From Candidatus Rokuibacteriota bacterium (GTDB taxonomy: Bacteria; Methylomirabilota; Methylomirabilia; Rokubacteriales; CSP1-6), in the NCBI GenBank assembly GCA_003220535.1, contig QHSU01000096.1:20038-84037 (forward strand): a stretch of 64,000 bases of DNA, written 5' to 3'. Below, piece after piece: positions 57,034 through 64,000 of the stretch (position 1 is its first letter; every line of letters starts with the position of its first letter). The notes under the pieces are model-generated. The model did no database searches. It was not told the origin of the DNA and saw nothing but the letters and a program-made list of their open reading frames with translations. A program made the translations under genes and the position numbers.

Positions 57034-58296
57034 TCATGTCCTCCGCACCATGGCGGGAAGAAGATGCTTGATCGTTGGCGCGCCGATCTGCTGCATGATG
57101 GCGCGCGTCTCGATGCGCAACAACTCGAGCGCGCGCTCGACGCCTGGCTGCCCGAAGGCGCCGAGGCCCCAGATGTAAGGCCGGCCCACGCACACCGCCG
57201 TCGCTCCCATGCACAGCGCCTTGACGATGTCGGTGCCGCGGCGGAAGCCCGAGTCGACCAGGATCGGGATGCGGCCCTTCACCGCCTCGACGATTTCCGG
57301 CAGCGCATCGATGGTGGAGCGCCCGCTGTCTTCGCTGCGCGCGCCGTGGTTGGAGACGATGATCCCGTCCATCCCGGCGTCGGCGGCGAGCACGGCGTCC
57401 TCGTGGGCGAGGATGCCCTTGAGCACGATCTTCATTTTGGTCGTACCGCGCAGCCGCTTCATGAAATCCCAGGTCATCGCGGAAGACTGGGTGTGCGTCA
57501 GCCCGGTCACGTCAACGCCCTCGTACATGGGCCGGCGCTTCAGGGCGGCTTGCAGGCTGGAGCGGTCATGGCAGGCCGAACATTGGCGGGTATCGGTGCG
57601 CAGCAGCCGGACCAGGGTTTCCTGATTGCGGCCGCTGCTGCGATCGATGGTCACCGCGACCACCGGGCATCCCGCCTTCTCCGCGCGCGTCACGAAGGCC
57701 TGGGCGACCTCCCATTTGTTGGTGGCATAGAGCTGGTACCAGACCGGGGCGCCACGCGCGGCGATGACATCCTCGACGCCTGTCGTCGTGCCCGTCGAGA
57801 GGATCTGCAGGTGGTGTCCGACCTTCGCCGCTCTCGCGGTGGCGATTTCGCCGTCCGCGTGGAAGGCCTTCTGGCCGCCGACCGGAGCGAGGACGATCGG
57901 CGTGTCGTATCGTACGCCGAGGATGTCGACGCTCATGTCGACCTTGCTGACGTCGACCAGCCGGCGGGGGCGCAGCACGAATTTCAGGAAGTCCTCGCGA
58001 TTCCGACGCAGCGTCACCTCGTCGTCGATGCCGGAGGCCATGTAGCCGAAATGCGCGGGAGGAACCTTCGCGCGCATGACCGGCTCGAAATCGAACACGT
58101 TGATCGCCTCGTTCGGCGACTTGATGAGAGCTTCCGCGCGCTGCGGCGCCCACATGATGGGGTCGGAAAGCCTCGTTCCGGGCGTGGGACCTTCGCTCGC
58201 GAAGGCGTCGAGACCTCCATAGGCCAACAGAGGGCTACCGGCCAGGAATTGCAGAAATTTTCGGCGACTGCTACTCGAATCGAGGACGGATGACAT
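57034..58296 (-). CDS. FMN-dependent alpha-hydroxy-acid oxidizing protein with Tat-type leader and internal CxxCH
   Basis: MSSVLDSSSSRRKFLQFLAGSPLLAYGG; DDEVTLRRNREDFLKFVLRPRRLVDVSKVDMSVDILGVRYDTPIVLAPVGGQKAFHADGEIATARAA; DGIIVSNHGARSEDS; CSACH at 57568-57582. Confidence 0.93.
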   Translation of the reverse strand: MSSVLDSSSSRRKFLQFLAGSPLLAYGGLDAFASEGPTPGTRLSDPIMWAPQRAEALIKSPNEAINVFDFEPVMRAKVPPAHFGYMASGIDDEVTLRRNREDFLKFVLRPRRLVDVSKVDMSVDILGVRYDTPIVLAPVGGQKAFHADGEIATARAAKVGHHLQILSTGTTTGVEDVIAARGAPVWYQLYATNKWEVAQAFVTRAEKAGCPVVAVTIDRSSGRNQETLVRLLRTDTRQCSACHDRSSLQAALKRRPMYEGVDVTGLTHTQSSAMTWDFMKRLRGTTKMKIVLKGILAHEDAVLAADAGMDGIIVSNHGARSEDSGRSTIDALPEIVEAVKGRIPILVDSGFRRGTDIVKALCMGATAVCVGRPYIWGLGAFGQPGVERALELLRIETRAIMQQIGAPTIKHLLPAMVRRT

Positions 58297-58437
58297 GGCG
58301 GGAAGTCTAGCTGAACGTCACGACACGCACCAGCACCGCCTCCGCCGGGTGACGGTGGGGGCATGACTGCGTCATGATCGTCATGATAGGGTCGGGGCGA
58401 AACTCGGCAGACGACACTGGAGCGAAGGGAGCGAGCG

Positions 58438-58857
58438 ATGGGCATCAAGGGCATCGACCACTGGGTCATCGTCGCAGGCGATCTCCAGCGCACGTTGGGC
58501 TTCTACCAGGGGCTCGGCTGGGTGCGGAAGAAAGGGATCATGCCGCTCGAGCTAGCCGTTCGCAGGTTGACCTTCGACTCGGCCACCGCCTTCGGGATCT
58601 ACGATCGCGGGCTCCTGCAGCCTGGGATGGCGGCCGACCTCGTCGTCTTCGATCCCGACACCGTGCAGCCGGTCACGGGAGACGTGGTGCACGACTTCCC
58701 GAACAACGGCTGGCGGATGCGGGAGCTGGCCGAGGGGATCCACTACACCGTGGTCAACGGCGAGGTCCTCCTCGAGAAGGGAACGCACACGGGGAGCTAC
58801 CCCGGCCGCGTGTTGCACAACGCCCGGTGTCACGTGACTCACAACGGTCGGGGTTAG
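58438..58857 (+). CDS. chimeric ORF: VOC N-terminus fused in frame to amidohydrolase C-terminus (deletion derivative of a second copy of the 44.99-48.26 kb locus)
   Basis: MGIKGIDHWVIVAGDLQRTLGFYQGLG (as 44986 gene) followed by WVRKKGIMPLELAVRRLTFDSATAFGIYDRGLLQPGMAADLVVFDPDTVQPVTGDVVHDFPNNGWRMRELAEGIHYTVVNGEVLLEKGTHTGSYPGRVLHNARCHVTHNGRG (as end of 46550 gene). Flanking DNA also matches on both sides. Confidence 0.95.
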   Translation: MGIKGIDHWVIVAGDLQRTLGFYQGLGWVRKKGIMPLELAVRRLTFDSATAFGIYDRGLLQPGMAADLVVFDPDTVQPVTGDVVHDFPNNGWRMRELAEGIHYTVVNGEVLLEKGTHTGSYPGRVLHNARCHVTHNGRG

Positions 58858-58886
58858 TTGCCGACCGCGTCTCGCGAAGCGGCCCT

Positions 58887-58917
58887 GACGGCCGCCGAGC
58901 CACCCTCGGCGGCCGTC
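58887..58917 (+). terminator. 13-bp stem hairpin, duplicate of the one at 48300
   Basis: GACGGCCGCCGAG-ccacc-CTCGGCGGCCGTC. Confidence 0.7.
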
Positions 58918-58991
58918 GACGGGTTTACCTCGCGAATCCGGAATGGTGCCGGTGGCCCAGGACGCGGCCCAGGCCTCCCGGTTGGTAACGC

Positions 58992-59414
58992 TCACCACCG
59001 CTCGACCGCCACGACCGCGGCGTCGTCCACGAGCGTGCCGCGCAGCGAAAATCGGATGGGGTCGCCGATCCGGATCCACTCACGAAGCGTCGGCGACGCC
59101 GCGCGGAAGCTCGTGGTCCTCGCGGGCAGCAGCCCGCGGATCTCCTCGTGCGTGATCACCAGCAGCTGCGGGTAGATCGCGCGGACGACCCCGCGTCCCT
59201 CCCACTGCTGCTCTCCGGCGCGCGCGCCGGGGCCGCACGCCGCCCGCTCGCGCTCGAGCCGCTCCACCTGCGCGCGGGCGGCGTCGAACTCCCTGTCGAG
59301 TGCTTCCGCGCGCCGGCCCCAGCCGGCGTAGCCGAGACCGAGGCCGACGGCGAACGTGAGGTTCAGCACCAGGGCCACCTGCCACACCGGCATCACGAGA
59401 CTCCTTCCGATCAC
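58992..59414 (-). CDS. membrane-anchored CusF-like/copper-binding-fold protein lacking the usual Met ligands
   Basis: MIGRSLVMPVWQVALVLNLTFAVGLGLGYAGWG; GRGVVRAIYPQLLVITHEEIRGLLPARTTSFRAASPTLREWIRIGDPIRFSLRG resembles CusF pattern (GVV..I......I.HE.I.G.MPAMTM.F.V....L...K.GD.V.F). Confidence 0.7.
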   Translation of the reverse strand: MIGRSLVMPVWQVALVLNLTFAVGLGLGYAGWGRRAEALDREFDAARAQVERLERERAACGPGARAGEQQWEGRGVVRAIYPQLLVITHEEIRGLLPARTTSFRAASPTLREWIRIGDPIRFSLRGTLVDDAAVVAVERW

Positions 59415-59468
59415 AGTCGCGCCTCGGCCGGCGGGGCCCCAGCCCCGCGACGGCCTGCGGCGCGCACC

Positions 59469-61415
59469 TCAGTGCACGTGGTCGTCGGGGAAAGGCGGCG
59501 GGCTCTTCTCATCGTTCAGTTTCTCCACCTGGGCCTGGACCACGCTGGCCTGCGGCATCTCGCCGCCTCTCCAGATCGCGCGGATGTAGCCCTGGCGGTC
59601 GATCAGGATCTCCGCGTGGGGTCCCGGCGCGAACATCCCGTACGTCGCGATGATGTCGCCATTGCCGTCGGTGACCACCGGGAACAGCACGGCCGGTGAC
59701 GAGCCGAGCTCGCGGATCGCCTCGGCTGGGGCGTGAATCGGCACGGCGATGATCTCGACGCCGATGACGGAGAGCACGTCATAGCTGCGCGCCAGCTCCG
59801 CCATGCGCGCGCGGGACTCGGGCAGCGTGTAGAGCACCAGCAGAACCATTCGCCGTCCCCGGTGGTCGCGCAGGGCACCCGGCGCCAGCGGACCCACCGC
59901 GACCGTGAAGTCGGGCGCGGCGAGCCAGGCGCGGTCGGGCTCCACCCGGGATCCGAGCGCCTGCGCGCCCTTGGCGGCGCCGAGAGCCCGGATGAAATTG
60001 ATCACGTCCCAGCGTCGGGCTTCGCCGAGACGGCTGCCGAAGTCCGGCATGCCGCGCTCGGGAATGCCGTGGCTAATCAGCCAGAAGATCTCGCCCGCGT
60101 GACGGCGTGACGTGGGCGGCGAGCGAAGATCGGCGAGCGACCCGGCGGCGCCCGTGGCGCCGTGGCAGCCGGCGCAGTGCTCGCGGTAGATCGTCATTCC
60201 CGAGGCGATGGACGCGGCGTGGTACGTCAGGAGCGGACGCTTGTACGTCGTCGGGTAGGCGTCGACCACGAGCGGGAGAACGCCGACGCCCGCGCCGATG
60301 GCGACGAGCGCGAGGCCGCCCGCGAGCACTGGCACGCGCCGGCGCCGCACGAGACACGACGCGATCAGCGCGACCAGGCCCGCCACCGCCAGCTGGCTGC
60401 CCAGCAGCGCGCGCCACCGCATCGTCGGCACGTCGTCAAGGACGTCGGGGGAGAGTCGAAACGGCAGCGGCCAGACGGGCTCGGCGTGGCGGGCCGGCGT
60501 TGTCAGCGTCATCGCTGCGGCCAGCCCGAGTAGGACGAGCGCGAGCACAGCTTCCAGTCCGACGAACGCGGTCAGATGCCGCATGGTCGAGCGCCCGATG
60601 GGGACGCTCGGCGCGGACAGCGCCGGAAGAATCCGCGTGCGGTTGACGGCGGCGAGGACGAGGATCGGGACGAGCACGACGAGCTTGGCGAGGAGCAAGC
60701 GGCCGTGCGTCGTCCCGGCCAGGGCGGCGACACTCTCGACCTGAGCGATCGCGTTCAGCGCGCCCGAAGCCACCAGGAGGAGCATCACGATCAGCGCGGC
60801 ACGGGAGAAGCGACGCGCCGCGAGGACGGCGTAGGGGCGCGCGTCGGCGCCGTCCTCGCGACTCGCCGCTCGTAGCAACAGCGCGAGCGCCACGAGGCCG
60901 CCGACCCAGAGGCCCGTTCCCACGACGTGCGTGACGTCCACGGCCACCGCCAACGTCGTGCCTGGGGTGATCGCGGCGGCGTGACTGGAGGCGCTCATAA
61001 GGGCCAGCGCCAGCGTGGCAAGTGTCAGCGCCTCGCCGCGCGCGGCGAGCCAGTCGCGCCGCTCCGCGATGCTCGCACGCATCGCCAGAAACACGCCGAG
61101 CACGATCAGGAGCCCGTGCCGCGCCAGCCAGACGAGTCCAGGCCACGTATCGAGAACGGCGTGCCACACGGCGCGAGGCTCGAGAGCGGCCTGAGGACGG
61201 TTCTCGAAGACAGCCGTCCGCAGCAACAGCCAGACGACGCCCGAACCGAGCGCCACGAGCACGAGCAGCCGCGAGCCGCGCACGAGCGTCTGATCCCACC
61301 GGCGCGGCGTCGCGGCCCGGGGCTGACCCGCGAGCAGGAGCATAGAGAACGTGCCCACCAGCAGCACGCAGGAGGCGAGGTGCACCCAGAGCGCGGCGAG
61401 GAGCAGCGCCCTCAT
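59469..61415 (-). CDS. CopD-domain membrane protein fused to cytochrome c and Cys-less thioredoxin/peroxiredoxin-like domain
   Basis: MRALLLAALWVHLASCVLLVGTFSMLLLAG (CopD); IYREHCAGCHGATGAAGSLADLRSP...GIPERGMPDFGSRL (c-type heme CxxCH and Met); DHRGRRMVLLVLYTLPESRARMAELARSYDVLSVIGVEIIAVPIH...AEILIDRQGYIRAIWRG. Confidence 0.88.
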   Translation of the reverse strand: MRALLLAALWVHLASCVLLVGTFSMLLLAGQPRAATPRRWDQTLVRGSRLLVLVALGSGVVWLLLRTAVFENRPQAALEPRAVWHAVLDTWPGLVWLARHGLLIVLGVFLAMRASIAERRDWLAARGEALTLATLALALMSASSHAAAITPGTTLAVAVDVTHVVGTGLWVGGLVALALLLRAASREDGADARPYAVLAARRFSRAALIVMLLLVASGALNAIAQVESVAALAGTTHGRLLLAKLVVLVPILVLAAVNRTRILPALSAPSVPIGRSTMRHLTAFVGLEAVLALVLLGLAAAMTLTTPARHAEPVWPLPFRLSPDVLDDVPTMRWRALLGSQLAVAGLVALIASCLVRRRRVPVLAGGLALVAIGAGVGVLPLVVDAYPTTYKRPLLTYHAASIASGMTIYREHCAGCHGATGAAGSLADLRSPPTSRRHAGEIFWLISHGIPERGMPDFGSRLGEARRWDVINFIRALGAAKGAQALGSRVEPDRAWLAAPDFTVAVGPLAPGALRDHRGRRMVLLVLYTLPESRARMAELARSYDVLSVIGVEIIAVPIHAPAEAIRELGSSPAVLFPVVTDGNGDIIATYGMFAPGPHAEILIDRQGYIRAIWRGGEMPQASVVQAQVEKLNDEKSPPPFPDDHVH

Positions 61416-61789
61416 TCGATCCGGAACGTGAACGCGCCTTCGGTGACGTCGCCGTCGATCGAGAGCACGCGCCACTGCACCTTGTAAGCTCCCGGCCGCA
61501 GCGGCGGAAGCGTCGCGCGCAGCAGCGCCGGGTTCGTGCGGTCGACGCGGCTGTCCCGGCGGTCGACCTGCACGCCCTGATCGTTCATGACGCGGAATGC
61601 GCTGTACGCCGGCTCGAGGCGCTCGGTGAAGTACAGCTTGACCTCGTCGGGCGCACGCTTCAGCTTGCTCTCGACGCGGGGCTCCGCTCGCTGGAGAACA
61701 GCGTGGCCTGCGGCGACGGTCGTGGTCAGCGCGCAGGCGGCGAGCGCGAGACCGAGTCGCCTCGCGCTCGCTCGCCCCATGGGCGCCAC
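61412..61789 (-). CDS. copC: copper-resistance CopC-domain protein
   Basis: LALAACALTTTVAAGHAVLQRAEPRVESKLKRAPDEVKLYFTERLEPAYSAFRVMNDQGVQVDRRDSRVDRTNPALLRATLPPLRPGAYKVQWRVLSIDGDVTEGAFTFRIE; ATGA overlap with CopD fusion. Confidence 0.93.
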   Translation of the reverse strand: MAPMGRASARRLGLALAACALTTTVAAGHAVLQRAEPRVESKLKRAPDEVKLYFTERLEPAYSAFRVMNDQGVQVDRRDSRVDRTNPALLRATLPPLRPGAYKVQWRVLSIDGDVTEGAFTFRIE

Positions 61790-61805
61790 GGAGCCGGCGT
61801 TTCGC

Positions 61806-62828
61806 TTAGCTGGGTCCGGCCTTGGCCTTGTAGTAGGCGACGATGTCGCTGGTGTTCAGCCAGAACAGGTCGTAGGTCGAGCCGGTGCCGCCGGAGGTGG
61901 ACACCGGCCCGGGCCCACGGTCATAGCCGGCCGACCAGATCATCTTGTCTCCGCCGGCCGTGAACATCGGGCACGCGCCATCGATGGCCGGATTGTTGAA
62001 CGGAGCCGGGACGATCGGCCCCTTCCACTCTCGGCTTGCCGGGTCGTAGTGAACGAACTGCATCGTGTGGAACTTTCCGAAGTCATGCACGGAGACGACG
62101 CCGAGCACCAGCCCGTCCCTGGAGACGGCGTTGAGGCGGCACTTCAACCCGATCGAGTCGAGCAGCTTGCTTTCATATCTCCTGGCGGGTTGCCAGACGC
62201 CCTTTTCCATCCTGGTGGTGAAAAGGTCCGCCGTCGGAGTGGCGCCAGCCTCTCTGGGTCTGACAGAGACGAACACGGACGTATCGTCCGCGCCCGGCAG
62301 GCCGAGCGGCATGAAGCAGTGCTCGGTGGCGGGGGTGTTGATGGTGAGACTCTGGGCTTTCGCCCACTCGCCATTGGGCTGCTTGTGGGTGACCCAGATG
62401 TCCGCGTTCCCCGAACGCCGGCTCATGAAGTAGAGCGTCTTGCCGTCCGGCGTGATCCGCGGCTCCTGGTCGATGGAGTCGCTGTTAACCGTGTCGGGCA
62501 GCCGTTCGGGCGGTGTCCAGTCCGCGCCCGTCCCGGGCCACTCGCCGCTCTGGCGGATGCGGTGCGTGACGAAGATGTCCGTCGTCGTGCCGAGGACCCG
62601 CTTGTCGCCGCTGCCCGCGAAGCGGGCGAAATAGATGGCGTTCCCGTCCGGCGTGATCGTCGGCTCGTAGCTGCCGAACTCGTCGTTCGGCGGGAACGGC
62701 ATCTTCTTCGGGATCAACTCTTTCTCGGCGGCTCCCACTCGCTGCGACAGCGCCAGCGATGGCACCATCGTCGCTCCGACGACCGTCCCCGAGGCCCGAA
62801 GGAATTGTCTACGCGACAGCCTGTTCAT
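61806..62828 (-). CDS. Tat-leader PD40/TolB-like beta-propeller protein
   Basis: MNRLSRRQFLRASGTVVGATMVPSLALSQ; GSYEPTITPDGNAIYFARFAG; EPRITPDGKTLYFMSRRSGNADIWVTHKQ. Confidence 0.9.
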   Translation of the reverse strand: MNRLSRRQFLRASGTVVGATMVPSLALSQRVGAAEKELIPKKMPFPPNDEFGSYEPTITPDGNAIYFARFAGSGDKRVLGTTTDIFVTHRIRQSGEWPGTGADWTPPERLPDTVNSDSIDQEPRITPDGKTLYFMSRRSGNADIWVTHKQPNGEWAKAQSLTINTPATEHCFMPLGLPGADDTSVFVSVRPREAGATPTADLFTTRMEKGVWQPARRYESKLLDSIGLKCRLNAVSRDGLVLGVVSVHDFGKFHTMQFVHYDPASREWKGPIVPAPFNNPAIDGACPMFTAGGDKMIWSAGYDRGPGPVSTSGGTGSTYDLFWLNTSDIVAYYKAKAGPS

Positions 62829-63156
62829 GGTGTTCTCCTTCCGCTGGCTCCTTCGTTCAGTGCCCCGTCATGACCGGGCCCTGTTATACACCCGCCGCCG
62901 ACCGTCCACGAGACCCATTTCTGCTCTTGCTCACGAGGTGCTTCTCCTGCATGTCGAGAACTCGGCGGCCGCTTGACTTCCCCGTCGGCGGCGGCCGCAC
63001 GACGCACGTGGACGCTGCGTTCAACACGCTGGCCACGCACGATCTTGTGCTGGCGATCCCGCGCGGCTCCATCAAGGACATGGACGACGCGGCCGCCTGG
63101 CTCGCGCGCAATCCAGCGGCGCCGCCGCGGGCCGACACGAGCGCGGGCCGGCCGAT

Positions 63157-64000
63157 CTACTGAACAGGCGTTTGTCGCTGTGAGGCCGGGGTCATCACGG
63201 TCGGGCGCTCGTCGCGCATGAAGCCCAGAACGAAGATCCCAACAATGTACGTCACGCTCAATACCGTCAGCGCGGTCGCGAATCCCGCGTTGTCCATGAG
63301 GAATCCCGTGATCAGCACCCAGAAAGGCTGGGAGAGGAAGCCCAGCAGAAAGTACAAGCTGAACGCCGCGTCGCGGTCTTCGTTCGACGCCGCATCGGCG
63401 ACGATGGCCTGCGTCTGGGTCCCGCGCGAGGAGGTGAAGGCGCTGTAGAGCAAGAGGCTGATGAACAGCATCACTTCACCCGGCCCAAGATGGGCGACCC
63501 ACAGGGTACCCACGCAGGAGAGCGCCAGGGAAGCCTGCAGCATGCGAACGCGGCTGAACTTATCGGAGAGCCAGCCGAAGAATATCGGACCCACGATACT
63601 TCCGATACTGATCGCCGTGATGAGGATCCCGATGGTCAGGCTGGAATAGCCGAAATCGTTCGCGAGGTGGGGCGCGAAATAGATCTGGTTCACCCCGCCG
63701 TCACGGCCGGCACCGCCGACCATGAACACGAGAGCGATGAGCACCATGTTGCGGTTCTTCAGCACTCTCCGGTAACTTCCGAAGCCCTGGACGAGTCCAG
63801 CCCATCCAGAACCCGCTCGATTCGGCATCCCGTAGTCACGGAAGAAGAGATAGATCAGGCCCATGACAACGCTGGCGACCGTAACGACGAAAAAGATTTG
63901 TCGCCAGCCCAGGACCAGCAGCAGCGCGGTCGCGAGAGGCGTCGCCACGAGTGTCCCCACGTTGGAGACGCTGGTGTTCAGCGCCATCACCGCGCCGCGG
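63157..64000 (-). CDS. MFS transporter, 5' end beyond window
   Basis: MALNTSVSNVGTLVATPLATALLLVLGWRQIFFVVTVASVVMGLIYLFFRDYG...LTIGILITAISIGSIVGPIFFGWLSDKFSRVRML; frame open to the window edge. Confidence 0.93.
   Translation of the reverse strand, partial: RGAVMALNTSVSNVGTLVATPLATALLLVLGWRQIFFVVTVASVVMGLIYLFFRDYGMPNRAGSGWAGLVQGFGSYRRVLKNRNMVLIALVFMVGGAGRDGGVNQIYFAPHLANDFGYSSLTIGILITAISIGSIVGPIFFGWLSDKFSRVRMLQASLALSCVGTLWVAHLGPGEVMLFISLLLYSAFTSSRGTQTQAIVADAASNEDRDAAFSLYFLLGFLSQPFWVLITGFLMDNAGFATALTVLSVTYIVGIFVLGFMRDERPTVMTPASQRQTPVQ

Noticed and set aside
55325-57214. 629-aa minus-strand ORF overlapping the ThDP gene in another frame
   Set aside because: Frame-shifted shadow of 55351..57030, which carries all ThDP motifs.
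56050-58293. 747-aa plus-strand ORF opposite the ThDP enzyme and hydroxy-acid oxidase
   Set aside because: Antisense shadow of two well-supported genes; no recognisable family and shadow-type composition.
62949-63163. Short + strand ORF end MSRTRRPLDFPVGGGRTTHVDAAFNTLATHDLVLAIPRGSIKDMDDAAAWLARNPAAPPRADTSAGRPIY
   Set aside because: Protein-like texture, but no family recognised and no clear start; could be a remnant but evidence is too thin.

Overview
A 64-kb high-GC bacterial chromosomal window, probably from an uncultured environmental bacterium. The gene content (many peptide-type ABC binding proteins, CoA transferase, amidohydrolases) recalls Candidatus Rokubacteria, but that is only an impression. 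No rRNA, confident tRNA or CRISPR array was seen. Main blocks: (1) a two-component system divergent from a heavy-metal-type RND tripartite efflux operon (1-8.1 kb); (2) SDRs and a DUF2867-like gene; (3) a polytopic membrane protein translationally coupled to an exported vWA/MIDAS-like protein (10.3-12.3 kb); (4) a ThDP enzyme, then a gene-poor zone of decayed genes (14.2-17 kb); (5) a REC-HK-REC hybrid kinase and a lone receiver; (6) PLP enzyme, DUF255 protein, ABC_sub_bind lipoprotein-like SBP, OmpA, TauE; (7) a possible relic of an integrated element with a tyrosine-recombinase C-terminal scrap and a gutted glgB (26-32 kb); (8) NicO plus two coupled beta-propeller genes, MBL hydrolase, orphan GspC-HR-like protein; (9) a large peptide/amidohydrolase region with five oligopeptide-type SBPs and two permeases but no ATPase; (10) a Tat-type alpha-hydroxy-acid oxidase with a CxxCH motif; (11) a copper cluster with a CopD-cytochrome c-thioredoxin-like fusion. 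The most striking directly visible signal is an in-frame chimeric ORF at 58438-58857. It fuses the start of a VOC gene to the end of an amidohydrolase gene, and both parent genes are present intact at 44.99-48.26 kb. It looks like a second copy of that locus collapsed by an internal deletion. At least two other genes (an SDR and glgB) also keep only their two ends.
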